NCBI GenBank assembly: GCA_947506075.1
Contig: CANNNN010000036.1
Span: forward strand, 1-12,582
DNA length: 12,582 nucleotides
Origin: Methylococcaceae bacterium
Lineage (GTDB): Bacteria > Pseudomonadota > Gammaproteobacteria > Methylococcales > Methylomonadaceae
Direction: 5' to 3'
Below, piece by piece: positions 1 through 7,332 of the stretch (within the stretch, counting starts at the first letter, position 1; each line of letters opens with the position of its first letter). A model generated the notes under the pieces. That model did not search any database and was not told where the DNA came from. It saw only the letters and a list, made by a program, of their open reading frames with translations. A program made the translations under genes and the position numbers.

Positions 1-843
1 GAAACTCTGCAACACTGCATCCTCTACCTGGCTTACAATCGTAAAGAAAGGGTGGCGATCTGAATGCTGATACGTGATCAGTCGAGAAACCTGGTCTTGA
101 AAGAGTGGCCTAGGCTCAATAAAAGGATTTTTTGAATTGACAACGGCAATGCTGGAGCTTATCAACGGCTTTCCTGCAAATTCAAGCCCAGCATTACTGA
201 CACGCGCAATTTCCTGACCATCATCGGTCACAATATTGATGACCTCAGTCGACTCCATGGTTAAATTCTGGTTAAGGCGCAACAGATAGCCAAGATCCAG
301 CACCAAAAGTAATACGCCTGCATTTTGTCCATGACTATCAATGACGGGATAAAACAGGGAGATATGCCACGCATCGGTCAATGTTTTTGGAATTTGGCCA
401 AAGACTAGGCCAAACTTAATATTCTGCTGATCTTTTACCTGCATTTGCTGAATTACAGCCATGATTTGGACAGCAGGTAACGAAGGGGAGGAAGAGAACC
501 GCTTTTGTCCCTGCAGATCATAAACCGCAATGCGGTTAAAGGCTCGGTCAATGCCAAGCATGGCCATTATTCGGGTCTGGACAATAGCCTCTTGCTTATT
601 TTCGAGTAACTGAGAGCCAAAGACACTGAAGAGTTTGCCTCGATCAAGCAACTGGTTGAGATTTTCAGAAACAGTAACCGACAGGTTGTGCTGGACAGAT
701 TTTGCATTTTCGATAACCAAACGCTCCTGGCTGTTAAGGCTTTGTAGGACGTATGACCAGATTGCCAGAAGCATCAATATAGACAGGCTCGTCGCTCCCA
801 GTAGTAAACGCCGCCAGCTATTTTGTTCGCCAAATAAAGCCAT
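1..843 (-). CDS. Membrane-anchored sensor protein, periplasmic Cache-like domain (N-terminal part, runs off window)
   Basis: An open frame of 281 codons runs from an ATG at 843 to the window edge with no stop, so only the N-terminal part is seen. Residues about 11-36 form one hydrophobic segment after a basic patch (SWRRLLLG), a typical signal anchor. About 245 mostly soluble residues follow, beginning with a helical stretch (SQERLVIENAKSVQHNLSVT) and then alternating strand-like pieces such as NRIAVYDLQGQKRFSS and GVLLLVLDLGYLLRL. This resembles the double-Cache (PDC) ligand-binding modules of histidine kinases, diguanylate cyclases and chemoreceptors, which sense small molecules in the periplasm. 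The output domain lies outside the window, so the signalling type is unknown. No clear Shine-Dalgarno precedes the ATG; in-frame GTG codons a few codons upstream are alternative starts. The frame is real: composition is protein-like over its whole length, and the plus-strand ORF opposite it is a shadow. Confidence 0.75.
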   Translation of the reverse strand, partial: MALFGEQNSWRRLLLGATSLSILMLLAIWSYVLQSLNSQERLVIENAKSVQHNLSVTVSENLNQLLDRGKLFSVFGSQLLENKQEAIVQTRIMAMLGIDRAFNRIAVYDLQGQKRFSSSPSLPAVQIMAVIQQMQVKDQQNIKFGLVFGQIPKTLTDAWHISLFYPVIDSHGQNAGVLLLVLDLGYLLRLNQNLTMESTEVINIVTDDGQEIARVSNAGLEFAGKPLISSSIAVVNSKNPFIEPRPLFQDQVSRLITYQHSDRHPFFTIVSQVEDAVLQSF

Positions 844-1381
844 CTTGCCAAGCACCACTGAATTTGATCTGATCATTTATAACCTTGTTTGTAATTATGA
901 TCTAGCTTACTACAGAAATATTACAAAATTGTCAGTCTCAGTAATGGCATATTCCTAGGCTGCAAATCTTTCCAGGAACATGGAGTCTCCAAAACCGCAT
1001 TATCAATGCTCCAGCTTGGGAACAAGAGAATGTCCGAGCACTATGCTCATTATCCCATGTAAGCATGGCGAACGAGTCATACCCTTTCGGCTATGGTTGC
1101 TGGAGCTATTAGCTGAACTCGCAAGCGCAAAACTGCATAGCAATCTTTCTTGCTCGTGGTGAATTGAGCTCTAGCTTGTAGCATTCTAGGCCTCAAGTTT
1201 TTCTCTCAAAAAGCCTCGCTGGTCGCTCTGCTCATCGGGATTTTTATTTTTCCACCCAAGGAGTCACTATGAATCCTGCCCTACTGTTGCCCTGGCGAAT
1301 CAACCTCACAGCCCACGTCGACGAAAAACGAATTTACCAAACCGATTGATCCGTCAACCTACAATCTGCATGCCATTTCTC
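844..1381. other. Gene-poor spacer between the sensor gene and aat
   Basis: About 540 bases carry no convincing long gene on either strand. The part next to 844 is A+T rich and probably holds the promoter of the minus-strand sensor gene, but I could not fix its boxes. Near 1010-1030 there is the phrase GCTCCAGCTTGGGAACAAGA, which resembles short interspersed motifs common in many proteobacterial genomes; its inverted partner is not intact here, so I do not call a repeat. A T-rich stretch at 1240-1250 and a tiny ORF at 1269 complete the content. The spacer may be a decayed accessory insertion. Confidence 0.4.
1269..1349 (+). CDS. Possible 26-residue small ORF or start of a decayed gene
   Basis: The frame reads MNPALLLPWRINLTAHVDEK followed by RIYQTD and a TGA. 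It is preceded by AAGGAG at 1259-1264, about four bases before the ATG, which is unusually good for such a short frame. Convergent to aat, it ends 32 bases before the aat stop codon. I do not recognise the peptide. It may be a leader or small protein, or the surviving first codons of a gene whose body was lost. Coding status is uncertain. Confidence 0.22.
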   Translation: MNPALLLPWRINLTAHVDEKRIYQTD

Positions 1382-2074
1382 TCAAACCTGCCAGGAGGCC
1401 GGATGGCAGGGCAATTCAACATATTGATCGAGTAACTTGATAAAATAATCCCGGCCAATTTCCTCGGCACCCAAGCTTTCCAGATGCCTGGAATGTACCT
1501 GACAGTCTACCAGCCGATAGCCCCATAACTTAAGCCGCTCAACCAGCGTCACGAAGGCCACTTTGGAGGCATCAGTTTGGGTGTGAAACATGGATTCGCC
1601 AAAAAAAACCTGGCCCAGCGCAACACCGTATAAGCCGCCAACCAGCTGATCGCCTGACCAGGCTTCAACGGAATGGGCAAAACCGGCCTGGTGCAGTTGC
1701 TTATAAGCCGAGTTGATTTCTGTTGTTATCCAGGTCCCTGCGGCGTCTTTGCGGGGATCTGCGCAGGCGGCAATTACGTCATTAAAAGCCTGATCAAAGG
1801 TGACGCTAAAAATATTCTTACGCAGGGTTTTACTTAAGCTGCGGGAAATAATCAGTTTATCGGGAAATAAAACCAGACGGGGATCCGGCGACCACCACAA
1901 GATCGGTTCACCGGGGTTATACCAGGGAAATATGCCGTGTCGATAGGCGTTTAACAGTCGATTTTGAGACAGGCAACCGCCTATCGCAAGTAAGCCATCC
2001 GGTTCGCGGAGGGCTTTACTCACCGAGGGAAAATCTTGCTCCGGCTTACCCGGATTAAGCACAGTCAGTTGCAT
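1382..2074 (-). CDS. aat: Leucyl/phenylalanyl-tRNA--protein transferase
   Basis: This cytoplasmic enzyme transfers Leu or Phe from aminoacyl-tRNA to the N-terminus of proteins beginning with Arg or Lys, marking them for ClpS/ClpAP degradation (N-degron pathway). The 230-residue length matches the family (about 234 in E. coli). The hallmark block lies at residues 47-66, with FPWYNPGEPILWWSPDPR, followed by the GGLYGVALGQVFFGESMF block and the late DCQVHSRHLESLGA block; all are intact. The start at ATG 2074 gives the usual N-terminus, though its Shine-Dalgarno is weak. It lies 90 bases downstream of trxB on the same strand, so co-transcription with trxB is plausible. In E. coli trxB and aat are also neighbours, separated by cydDC, which is absent here. 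Confidence 0.97.
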   Translation of the reverse strand: MQLTVLNPGKPEQDFPSVSKALREPDGLLAIGGCLSQNRLLNAYRHGIFPWYNPGEPILWWSPDPRLVLFPDKLIISRSLSKTLRKNIFSVTFDQAFNDVIAACADPRKDAAGTWITTEINSAYKQLHQAGFAHSVEAWSGDQLVGGLYGVALGQVFFGESMFHTQTDASKVAFVTLVERLKLWGYRLVDCQVHSRHLESLGAEEIGRDYFIKLLDQYVELPCHPASWQV

Positions 2075-2088
2075 TTAGGACAAAGGTT

Positions 2089-2147
2089 AAAGGCAAAGGG
2101 CGAAAAGCGGTTTGATTTGAGGGCTAGCTTTTGTGCCTTGCGCCTTT
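2089..2147. repeat. Imperfect inverted repeat (stem-loop) in the trxB-aat spacer
   Basis: The arm at 2089-2108 (AAAGGCAAAGGGCGAAAAGC) pairs with 2127-2147 in three helical blocks of about 6, 5 and 6 base pairs separated by small internal loops, around an 18-base loop. The right arm is followed on the plus strand by TGTTTTTTG, but no plus-strand gene precedes it. In the minus-strand mRNA it would sit between trxB and aat and might act as a stabiliser or partial terminator, or it may be a decayed purine-rich repeat. Pairing was done by eye. Confidence 0.35.
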
Positions 2148-2164
2148 TGTTTTTTGCCTGCTTT

Positions 2165-3124
2165 TTATGAAATCACCAATTCATCGAGGAATTTTTCTGC
2201 ATCCAGTGCCGCCATACAGCCAGCGCCTGCCGAGGTAATAGCCTGCTTGTAAACAGAATCCATCACGTCACCCGCAGCAAAAACACCTTCAACACTGGTT
2301 GCTGTGGCGTTTCCATGAATGCCGCTGTTGACTTTGATGTAGCCGTGCTCCATATCCAGTTGACCCTCAAAAATACCGGTGTTGGGCGTGTGGCCGATGG
2401 CTATAAATACGCCATGGGCATCCAGTTCTTTGGTAGAACCATCCAGCGTGTTTTTGATTCTTAGGCCGGTAACGCCCATGTTATCCCCCAACACCTCATC
2501 CAGCTGATAATTCCATTCGATGCTGACATTACCGCTTTTCGATTTTTCAATCAGCTTGTCAGAAAGAATTTTTTCGGAACGAAATTTGTCGCGGCGATGC
2601 ACAACCATGACCTTTGAGGCGATATTGGCTAAATAAAGCGCCTCTTCGACAGCGGTATTGCCGCCGCCTATGACCGCGACAGGTTTATTTCTGTAGAAAA
2701 AGCCATCGCAGGTTGCGCAAGCCGAAACACCTTTGCCTTTAAAGGCTTCCTCGGAGTCCAGGCCCAAATAACGCGCAGAAGCTCCGGTTGCAATAATCAG
2801 CGCATCACAGGTGTAAGTGCCGGAATCGCCGGTTAAGGTAAAAGGCCGAGCGGATAAATCGGTCGTATGAATCTGATCGAAGATGATCTCGGTATCGAAA
2901 CGTTCGGCGTGTTTTTGCATTCTTTCCATCAGCGCTGGGCCTTGCAAGCCTTCAACATCGCCGGGCCAGTTATCAACATCAGTTGTCGTCGTCAGCTGTC
3001 CGCCTTGCTGCATACCGCTAATGATAACGGGCTTTAGGTTAGCCCGTGCAGCATAAATTGCCGCCGTATAACCGGCGGGACCGGAGCCGAGTATCAACAG
3101 TCGGCAATGTTTGGTATCACTCAT
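2165..3124 (-). CDS. trxB: Thioredoxin-disulfide reductase
   Basis: This cytoplasmic FAD enzyme passes electrons from NADPH to thioredoxin. The start is taken as ATG 3124, with AAAGGA seven bases upstream, giving 319 residues, the normal length for bacterial low-molecular-weight TrxB. The in-frame TTG at 3148 is less likely. Visible motifs, numbered from this start: FAD-binding GSGPAG at 13-18, redox-active CATC at 136-139, NADPH-binding GGGNTA at 153-158 followed by the basic HRR that contacts the NADPH phosphate, and the second FAD motif GVFAAGD at 280-286. Nothing is missing. It is divergent from ftsK, with about 200 bases between them, and leads into aat. Confidence 0.97.
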   Translation of the reverse strand: MSDTKHCRLLILGSGPAGYTAAIYAARANLKPVIISGMQQGGQLTTTTDVDNWPGDVEGLQGPALMERMQKHAERFDTEIIFDQIHTTDLSARPFTLTGDSGTYTCDALIIATGASARYLGLDSEEAFKGKGVSACATCDGFFYRNKPVAVIGGGNTAVEEALYLANIASKVMVVHRRDKFRSEKILSDKLIEKSKSGNVSIEWNYQLDEVLGDNMGVTGLRIKNTLDGSTKELDAHGVFIAIGHTPNTGIFEGQLDMEHGYIKVNSGIHGNATATSVEGVFAAGDVMDSVYKQAITSAGAGCMAALDAEKFLDELVIS

Positions 3125-3165
3125 TAATAAATCCTTTACAGAGGGCAAGATAAGAAAAGGTTTTG

Positions 3166-3194
3166 ATTATCCAGATGAAAACGGGTTTCGTAAA
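3166..3194 (-). promoter_or_regulatory. Likely sigma-70 promoter of trxB
   Basis: On the minus strand a TTTACG box (3194-3189) and a GATAAT box (3171-3166) are separated by 17 bases, four and five matches to the consensus. Transcription would start around 3159, about 35 bases before the trxB ATG. The match is by eye, with no experimental support. Confidence 0.45.
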
Positions 3195-3261
3195 CTGTTT
3201 ATTGGCTGGGTCAGTCAATAATTACACCACTGCGATCTCGATTTAGTGTGGGTATTATTAA

Positions 3262-3290
3262 TGTGAAACATCTGCTTATTCATCTATAAT
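3262..3290 (+). promoter_or_regulatory. Possible sigma-70 promoter of ftsK
   Basis: A perfect TATAAT lies at 3285-3290 in an A+T-rich stretch, with a poor -35 candidate (TGTGAA, 3262-3267) 17 bases upstream. Transcription would begin near 3297, about 30 bases before the ftsK ATG. The -10 box is convincing; the -35 box is weak, so an activator may be needed. Confidence 0.35.
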
Positions 3291-3328
3291 TATGTTTTAT
3301 TAGTGATTTATGTGACGAGTTGTTGAAT

Positions 3329-5605
3329 ATGGCTGCTGTAATGGAAAGAAAAAGCTTTCGTGGTTTGCGTGAAGTGGTGTTATTGGGCTTTATTGCAGGT
3401 GCATTATTTTTTTTAATTGCGCTGATCACATTTAGTCACGAGGATGCCGGCTTTACACATAGCGCGTCAGTGCAAAATATCTCAAATGCTTGCGGTGTTT
3501 TTGGTGCCTGGATTGCCGATTTTATGCTCACTTGTTTTGGTTTGTTGGCCTATCTGTTTCCGGCCATTATCTTCTGGCAAGGCTATCTGATTTACACCTA
3601 CGGCAGACAAGACCGCGAAAAATTGATTATCGCGCTGCAGTGGATAGGATCTATTGCGACCATTATTTCAGGCTCTGCTTTACTGGGTGTGTATCTGCCG
3701 AGGATAGGCGTTGAATTACCCAGAAACACCGGCGGCATTTTAGGCGAGGAAATCAGCAATACCCTGGTGGTACTCGGTAATTCGGGGGCGACCTTGTTGT
3801 TGCTGGTGATTTTATTGGCAGGCATCACCTTGGTTACCGGACTGTCATGGGTGGCGGTAATCGATAACATCGGTAAATATACCGTATTGATAGTTCGGGT
3901 TTGCTGTCGTAGTGGATTGGATTTGTTGCAGGAACATTCGTCCAAACGCTCCGAGGCCTTAGTCAGCCCCCCAGCACAGCCGGAACTAATGAGAAAAGTC
4001 AGGGCTAAAGCCATACCCGTCATCGAAAATCCGCTAGCAAAAACGCTAAAAAACAGCCCCCCTCCCAACAAACAGCCCGCTATTAAGTATGACGCCAGCA
4101 AAGGTGTTTTGCCCTCGCTGGACTTGCTGGACTTGCGCGATACCCGCGTCATCGGTTATTCGCAAACCGATTTGGAAGACATGTCGCGCTTGGTGGAGGA
4201 CATACTGGCCGATTTTAACGTTGCGGTCGCCGTAGTTGACTTTCATCCCGGTCCGGTTATCACTCGTTTTGAACTGCAACCCGCCGCCGGCGTTAAAGTC
4301 AGTCGCATCAGCAGTCTGTCCAAAGATTTGGCCAGGGCCTTGTCGGTTACCAGTGTGCGCATCGTTGAAATCATCCCCGGCAAATCGGTTGTCGGCCTTG
4401 AAATCCCAAATCGGGCGAGGGAGATGGTGACCTTGCGCGAGTTGTTGGTGTCGGCGCCGTTTGAAAAATCCAAATCCATGCTGACCCTGGCGATGGGCAA
4501 GGATATAGCCGGTACGCCGATGGTTGCCGATCTGGGCAAGATGCCGCATGCACTGGTCGCAGGCACCACCGGCTCCGGCAAATCGGTTGCTATCAACACG
4601 ATGATACTCAGCCTGCTGTATAAGGCGACGCCAGAACAGGTGCGCATGATCATGATTGATCCGAAGATGCTGGAGTTATCGGTTTATGAAGGTATTCCCC
4701 ATTTATTGACCCCGGTGGTCACCGACATGAAGGAAGCCAGCAATGCGCTGCGTTGGGCGGTTGCTGAAATGGAAAGGCGTTATAAGTTAATGTCCAAAAT
4801 GGGCGTCAGAAACCTGGCCGGATTTAATCAGTTGATAGATGACGCGACGGCCCGAGGCGAATCGATCAGAGACCCGATGTTTCAAATGCTCAACCCGCTG
4901 GAAGAGGGGGAAGAATACCCCACGTTAATCACGCTGCCGAGCATCGTGATCGTGATCGACGAGTTGGCCGATATGATGATGATAGTCGGTAAAAAGGTTG
5001 AAGAACTGATCGCCAGGCTGGCGCAAAAAGCACGGGCTGCCGGTATCCATTTAATCCTGGCTACTCAGCGTCCATCGGTAGACGTATTGACCGGATTAAT
5101 CAAAGCCAATGTCCCGACGCGGATTTCCTTTCAAGTATCATCACGTATCGATTCGCGCACCATACTCGATCAAGGCGGTGCTGAAACTTTACTGGGTAAC
5201 GGCGACATGCTGTTCTTGCCGTCAGGCACCAGCATTCCGATTCGCGCCCACGGCGCTTTTGTTGATGACCATGAAGTGCATCGTGTGGTGGAGTTTTTAA
5301 AACAAACTGCGCCGCCCAATTATCTGGAAGACATCACCCGTGAATTATTAGATTCCAACGATGGTTACAGCGCGGGAGGCCAAGGTGGGGGCGGCGATTC
5401 CGAAACCGATGCCTTGTATGATGAAGCCGTGCAGTTTGTCACCGAAACCCGGAAAGCCTCAATCTCCAGCGTACAAAGACGCTTTAAAGTAGGCTATAAC
5501 CGCGCCGCGACGATGATTGAAGACATGGAAGCGGCAGGCGTGGTTAGCCCCCCTGAAAGCAATGGTTCAAGAGTGGTGCTGGCGCCAGCCCCGGTAAAAG
5601 ATTAA
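3329..5605 (+). CDS. ftsK: DNA translocase FtsK
   Basis: This septum-anchored ATPase pumps chromosome ends toward the division site and activates XerCD at dif. From ATG 3329 the protein has 758 residues, a compact FtsK with a short linker (E. coli has 1329). A TTG nine bases upstream and an ATG twelve bases downstream are alternative starts; Shine-Dalgarno signals are poor for all. The N-terminal 190 residues hold about four membrane segments (near 17-37, 58-90, 100-123 and 145-170). A proline-rich linker (about 205-255) follows. The motor has Walker A GTTGSGKS at 412-419, Walker B IVIVIDE ending at residue 545, and the conserved LATQRPSVDVLTGLIKAN block near 577-594. A glycine-rich hinge (about 683-690) precedes the C-terminal gamma winged helix at about 692-752, which reads KOPS sites and contacts XerD. 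In many relatives lolA follows; here it does not. Confidence 0.97.
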   Translation: MAAVMERKSFRGLREVVLLGFIAGALFFLIALITFSHEDAGFTHSASVQNISNACGVFGAWIADFMLTCFGLLAYLFPAIIFWQGYLIYTYGRQDREKLIIALQWIGSIATIISGSALLGVYLPRIGVELPRNTGGILGEEISNTLVVLGNSGATLLLLVILLAGITLVTGLSWVAVIDNIGKYTVLIVRVCCRSGLDLLQEHSSKRSEALVSPPAQPELMRKVRAKAIPVIENPLAKTLKNSPPPNKQPAIKYDASKGVLPSLDLLDLRDTRVIGYSQTDLEDMSRLVEDILADFNVAVAVVDFHPGPVITRFELQPAAGVKVSRISSLSKDLARALSVTSVRIVEIIPGKSVVGLEIPNRAREMVTLRELLVSAPFEKSKSMLTLAMGKDIAGTPMVADLGKMPHALVAGTTGSGKSVAINTMILSLLYKATPEQVRMIMIDPKMLELSVYEGIPHLLTPVVTDMKEASNALRWAVAEMERRYKLMSKMGVRNLAGFNQLIDDATARGESIRDPMFQMLNPLEEGEEYPTLITLPSIVIVIDELADMMMIVGKKVEELIARLAQKARAAGIHLILATQRPSVDVLTGLIKANVPTRISFQVSSRIDSRTILDQGGAETLLGNGDMLFLPSGTSIPIRAHGAFVDDHEVHRVVEFLKQTAPPNYLEDITRELLDSNDGYSAGGQGGGGDSETDALYDEAVQFVTETRKASISSVQRRFKVGYNRAATMIEDMEAAGVVSPPESNGSRVVLAPAPVKD

Positions 5606-5617
5606 CACTAAAATTCA

Positions 5618-5655
5618 GGTGGGTTGATCTGCCAATAATGACAGATCAACCCGCC
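5618..5655 (+). terminator. Strong stem-loop after ftsK, probable terminator
   Basis: Arms GGTGGGTTGATCTG (5618-5631) and CAGATCAACCCGCC (5642-5655) form a 14-base-pair stem with one G-U pair and a 10-base loop, starting 12 bases after the ftsK stop codon. No T run follows, so it may act with Rho or protect the mRNA 3' end rather than being a textbook intrinsic terminator. Confidence 0.55.
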
Positions 5656-6068
5656 CCAGTGCTATGCCCTGCGTCAGTAAAAAAATGTACAAGAATTTTT
5701 GATCGACTACGTTGGGTAATTCGTAAAAAACAAACCGGCTTACTCAAAGCAAGCCTTAGACTTAAATGACTCCGGGGTTCATCGCTTGCATTAAACCCCG
5801 GAAAATCATTTCACACAAAAAAAGATAATTTCCAAATAGATAGCCAACTGTAAACCATCAACCAACGGGCGAATGAAAACCCACTACAAGCCCCTTGATT
5901 TATTGCGATCTTTTCGTTAACTATTTGCGGTTTTCAAATTTATCAGTGGTGGTTAAAATTTGATCGCTTATATGAGTTCCATTACCTTTAATTAGCTGTG
6001 CTAAGCTTCCCCAAGTCATCTTATCTGGCAAAGACTATTTTGGCAGAAAACGAGGGGGATATGTCATT
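5656..6068. other. Spacer between ftsK and the GlxA-type regulator
   Basis: About 410 A+T-rich bases without a convincing gene. All three plus-strand frames are broken within short distances; the longest continuous piece (around 5679-5718) is too short to identify. The spacer contains the stem-loop at 5771-5802. It ends with GAGGGGG at 6052-6058, a strong Shine-Dalgarno-like stretch before an ATG-TCA-TTG-TGA minimal frame and an overlapping GTG frame. The promoter of the downstream regulator is probably here, but I could not identify boxes with confidence. Confidence 0.4.
5771..5802. terminator. Second stem-loop in the ftsK downstream spacer
   Basis: TCCGGGGTT (5771-5779) and AACCCCGGA (5794-5802) form a perfect 9-base-pair stem with a 14-base loop. 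Flanking AAATGA and TCATTT can extend the helix across a small bulge. Its position between ftsK and the regulator suggests a back-up or bidirectional terminator, but there is no clear T run in the plus direction. Confidence 0.4.
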
Positions 6069-6260
6069 GTGAAAAAAACAGAGATAAGGGATCATATAAC
6101 CTTATACAGTGGGTTTAGTGGCCCTGTCGATGCGAGCAATAAAAAAAGCATGGCGCTCTACGACAATAATCTGAACAGACTGCTACATACAGTTCAAGAT
6201 TTCATTGTGAGGAAGAGCCATGACCATACCTTTTTCGCCCCCGTCCAATATTCCTTTTAA
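6069..6260 (+). CDS. Doubtful 63-residue ORF overlapping the regulator start
   Basis: A GTG-initiated frame (VKKTEIRDHITLYSGFSGPV onwards) has GAGGGGG ten bases upstream, and its last 41 bases overlap the start of the GlxA-type regulator, an arrangement seen with translational coupling. The sequence resembles no family I know and shows no membrane or binding motif. The same Shine-Dalgarno better fits an ATG at 6061 that stops after three codons. It may be a leader frame that tunes translation of the regulator, or chance. Confidence 0.2.
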   Translation: MKKTEIRDHITLYSGFSGPVDASNKKSMALYDNNLNRLLHTVQDFIVRKSHDHTFFAPVQYSF

Positions 6261-7275
6261 GGAAGTTCGTATACCGAAGATACGTCAGGTCGGTATAGTC
6301 GTTTTCCCCGGCGTTGAGATTATCGACTTGACCGGCCCTATGGAAGTGTTTGCATTCGCCAATGTCGGCTTGCAACGCTCCGGCGCATGCACCGAACTCG
6401 CCTATCCGATGGAAGTATTAGCAGCAACGCCTGGGCCGATAACGACGTCCTGCGGCCTGCAGATCATCGCCAATAAGGCCTATAGCGATGTCCATGACAG
6501 TATCGACACACTACTGATTGCCGGCACTCCCGATGTGAGTTGTCTGTTGTGCGACCCCGCCTTGCAGGACTGGGTTCGCGCCATGGTACCGAGGGTCAAA
6601 CGGTTGGCCTCGGTTTGTACGGGGGCTTTTCTACTTGCGGAATGCGGTCTGCTGGACGGCCTTAGCGCTACCAGCCATTGGGATTATTGCGATCGCTTGG
6701 CGCGTGATTATCCGGCTGTTACTGTCGAACCGGATAGAATTTTTGTCCGCAATGGTTCTATTTCAACTTCGGGCGGCGTCACGTCCGGCATCGATCTGGC
6801 CTTATCAATGGTAGAAGAAGACTGGGGCAGCGAACTGGCTTTGCTGGTCGCTCGTTATTTGGTGGTTTTTCTGAAACGCCCTGGTGGTCAGTCCCAGTTC
6901 AGCGCTTATCTGACCAGCGAGGCGACCCGCCCCGAGCTTAAGGATTTGCAGGCCTGGATCATGCTGCATCTGAATGAGGATTTACGCGTGGATGCTTTGG
7001 CTGAGCGCCTGTGCATGAGCCCTAGAAATTTTGCACGGCTTTTCCAGCAAGAAACCAGCATGACTCCGGCCAAGTTTGTCGAATTGGCGCGTATTGATGC
7101 CGCCCGTCATTATCTGGGCAGCTCCACGCTATCGATTGAAGTTGTGGCCGACAAAGCTGGCTTTGCTGACCCAGAGCGTATGCGCCGCGCCTTTATTCGC
7201 CAACTGGGCGTTAACCCGCAAAGTTATCGTGAGCGTTTCGCCCCCTCGGATCCTTATTCAAGCAGAGCTGCGTAA
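6220..7275 (+). CDS. GlxA family AraC-type transcriptional regulator (DJ-1/PfpI domain plus HTH)
   Basis: The 351-residue protein has the two-domain layout of the GlxA family. An N-terminal DJ-1/PfpI (class I amidotransferase-like) fold at about 22-220 probably senses a metabolite, and a C-terminal AraC DNA-binding domain at about 240-340 carries two helix-turn-helix units (near 255-276 and 305-326, the latter in IEVVADKAGFADPERMRRAF). The nucleophile elbow SVCTGAFLLA keeps Cys133, with His153 in ATSHWDYC. Other members use this fold as a sensor, and some control amine or quaternary-ammonium catabolism; the ligand here is unknown. GAGGAAG sits about six bases before the ATG, which decides the start. 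The hypX-like gene begins 57 bases downstream on the same strand, so it is a candidate target or operon partner. Confidence 0.92.
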   Translation: MTIPFSPPSNIPFKEVRIPKIRQVGIVVFPGVEIIDLTGPMEVFAFANVGLQRSGACTELAYPMEVLAATPGPITTSCGLQIIANKAYSDVHDSIDTLLIAGTPDVSCLLCDPALQDWVRAMVPRVKRLASVCTGAFLLAECGLLDGLSATSHWDYCDRLARDYPAVTVEPDRIFVRNGSISTSGGVTSGIDLALSMVEEDWGSELALLVARYLVVFLKRPGGQSQFSAYLTSEATRPELKDLQAWIMLHLNEDLRVDALAERLCMSPRNFARLFQQETSMTPAKFVELARIDAARHYLGSSTLSIEVVADKAGFADPERMRRAFIRQLGVNPQSYRERFAPSDPYSSRAA

Positions 7276-7332
7276 AGAAAGCTGCGCTCACAACGCAACC
7301 TACAACTAAGATAAGAAAATTAGGAGTTCTTT

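Noticed and set aside
635..958. 107-codon plus-strand frame
   Set aside because: It lies mostly opposite the well-formed minus-strand sensor gene, and its product has no recognisable pattern; it is an antisense shadow.
1008..1060. Possible interspersed REP-like repeat around GCTCCAGCTTGGGAACAAGA
   Set aside because: It recalls a common motif, but no intact inverted partner or second copy is visible in this window.
980..1162. 60-codon plus-strand frame in the gap before aat
   Set aside because: The only AGGA-like stretch is one base from the ATG, too close to serve as a ribosome binding site, and the product resembles no protein family.
3598..4653. Several minus-strand frames opposite ftsK (up to 184 codons)
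   Set aside because: All lie inside the intact ftsK gene, whose motifs are complete; their products are low-complexity shadows without ribosome binding sites.
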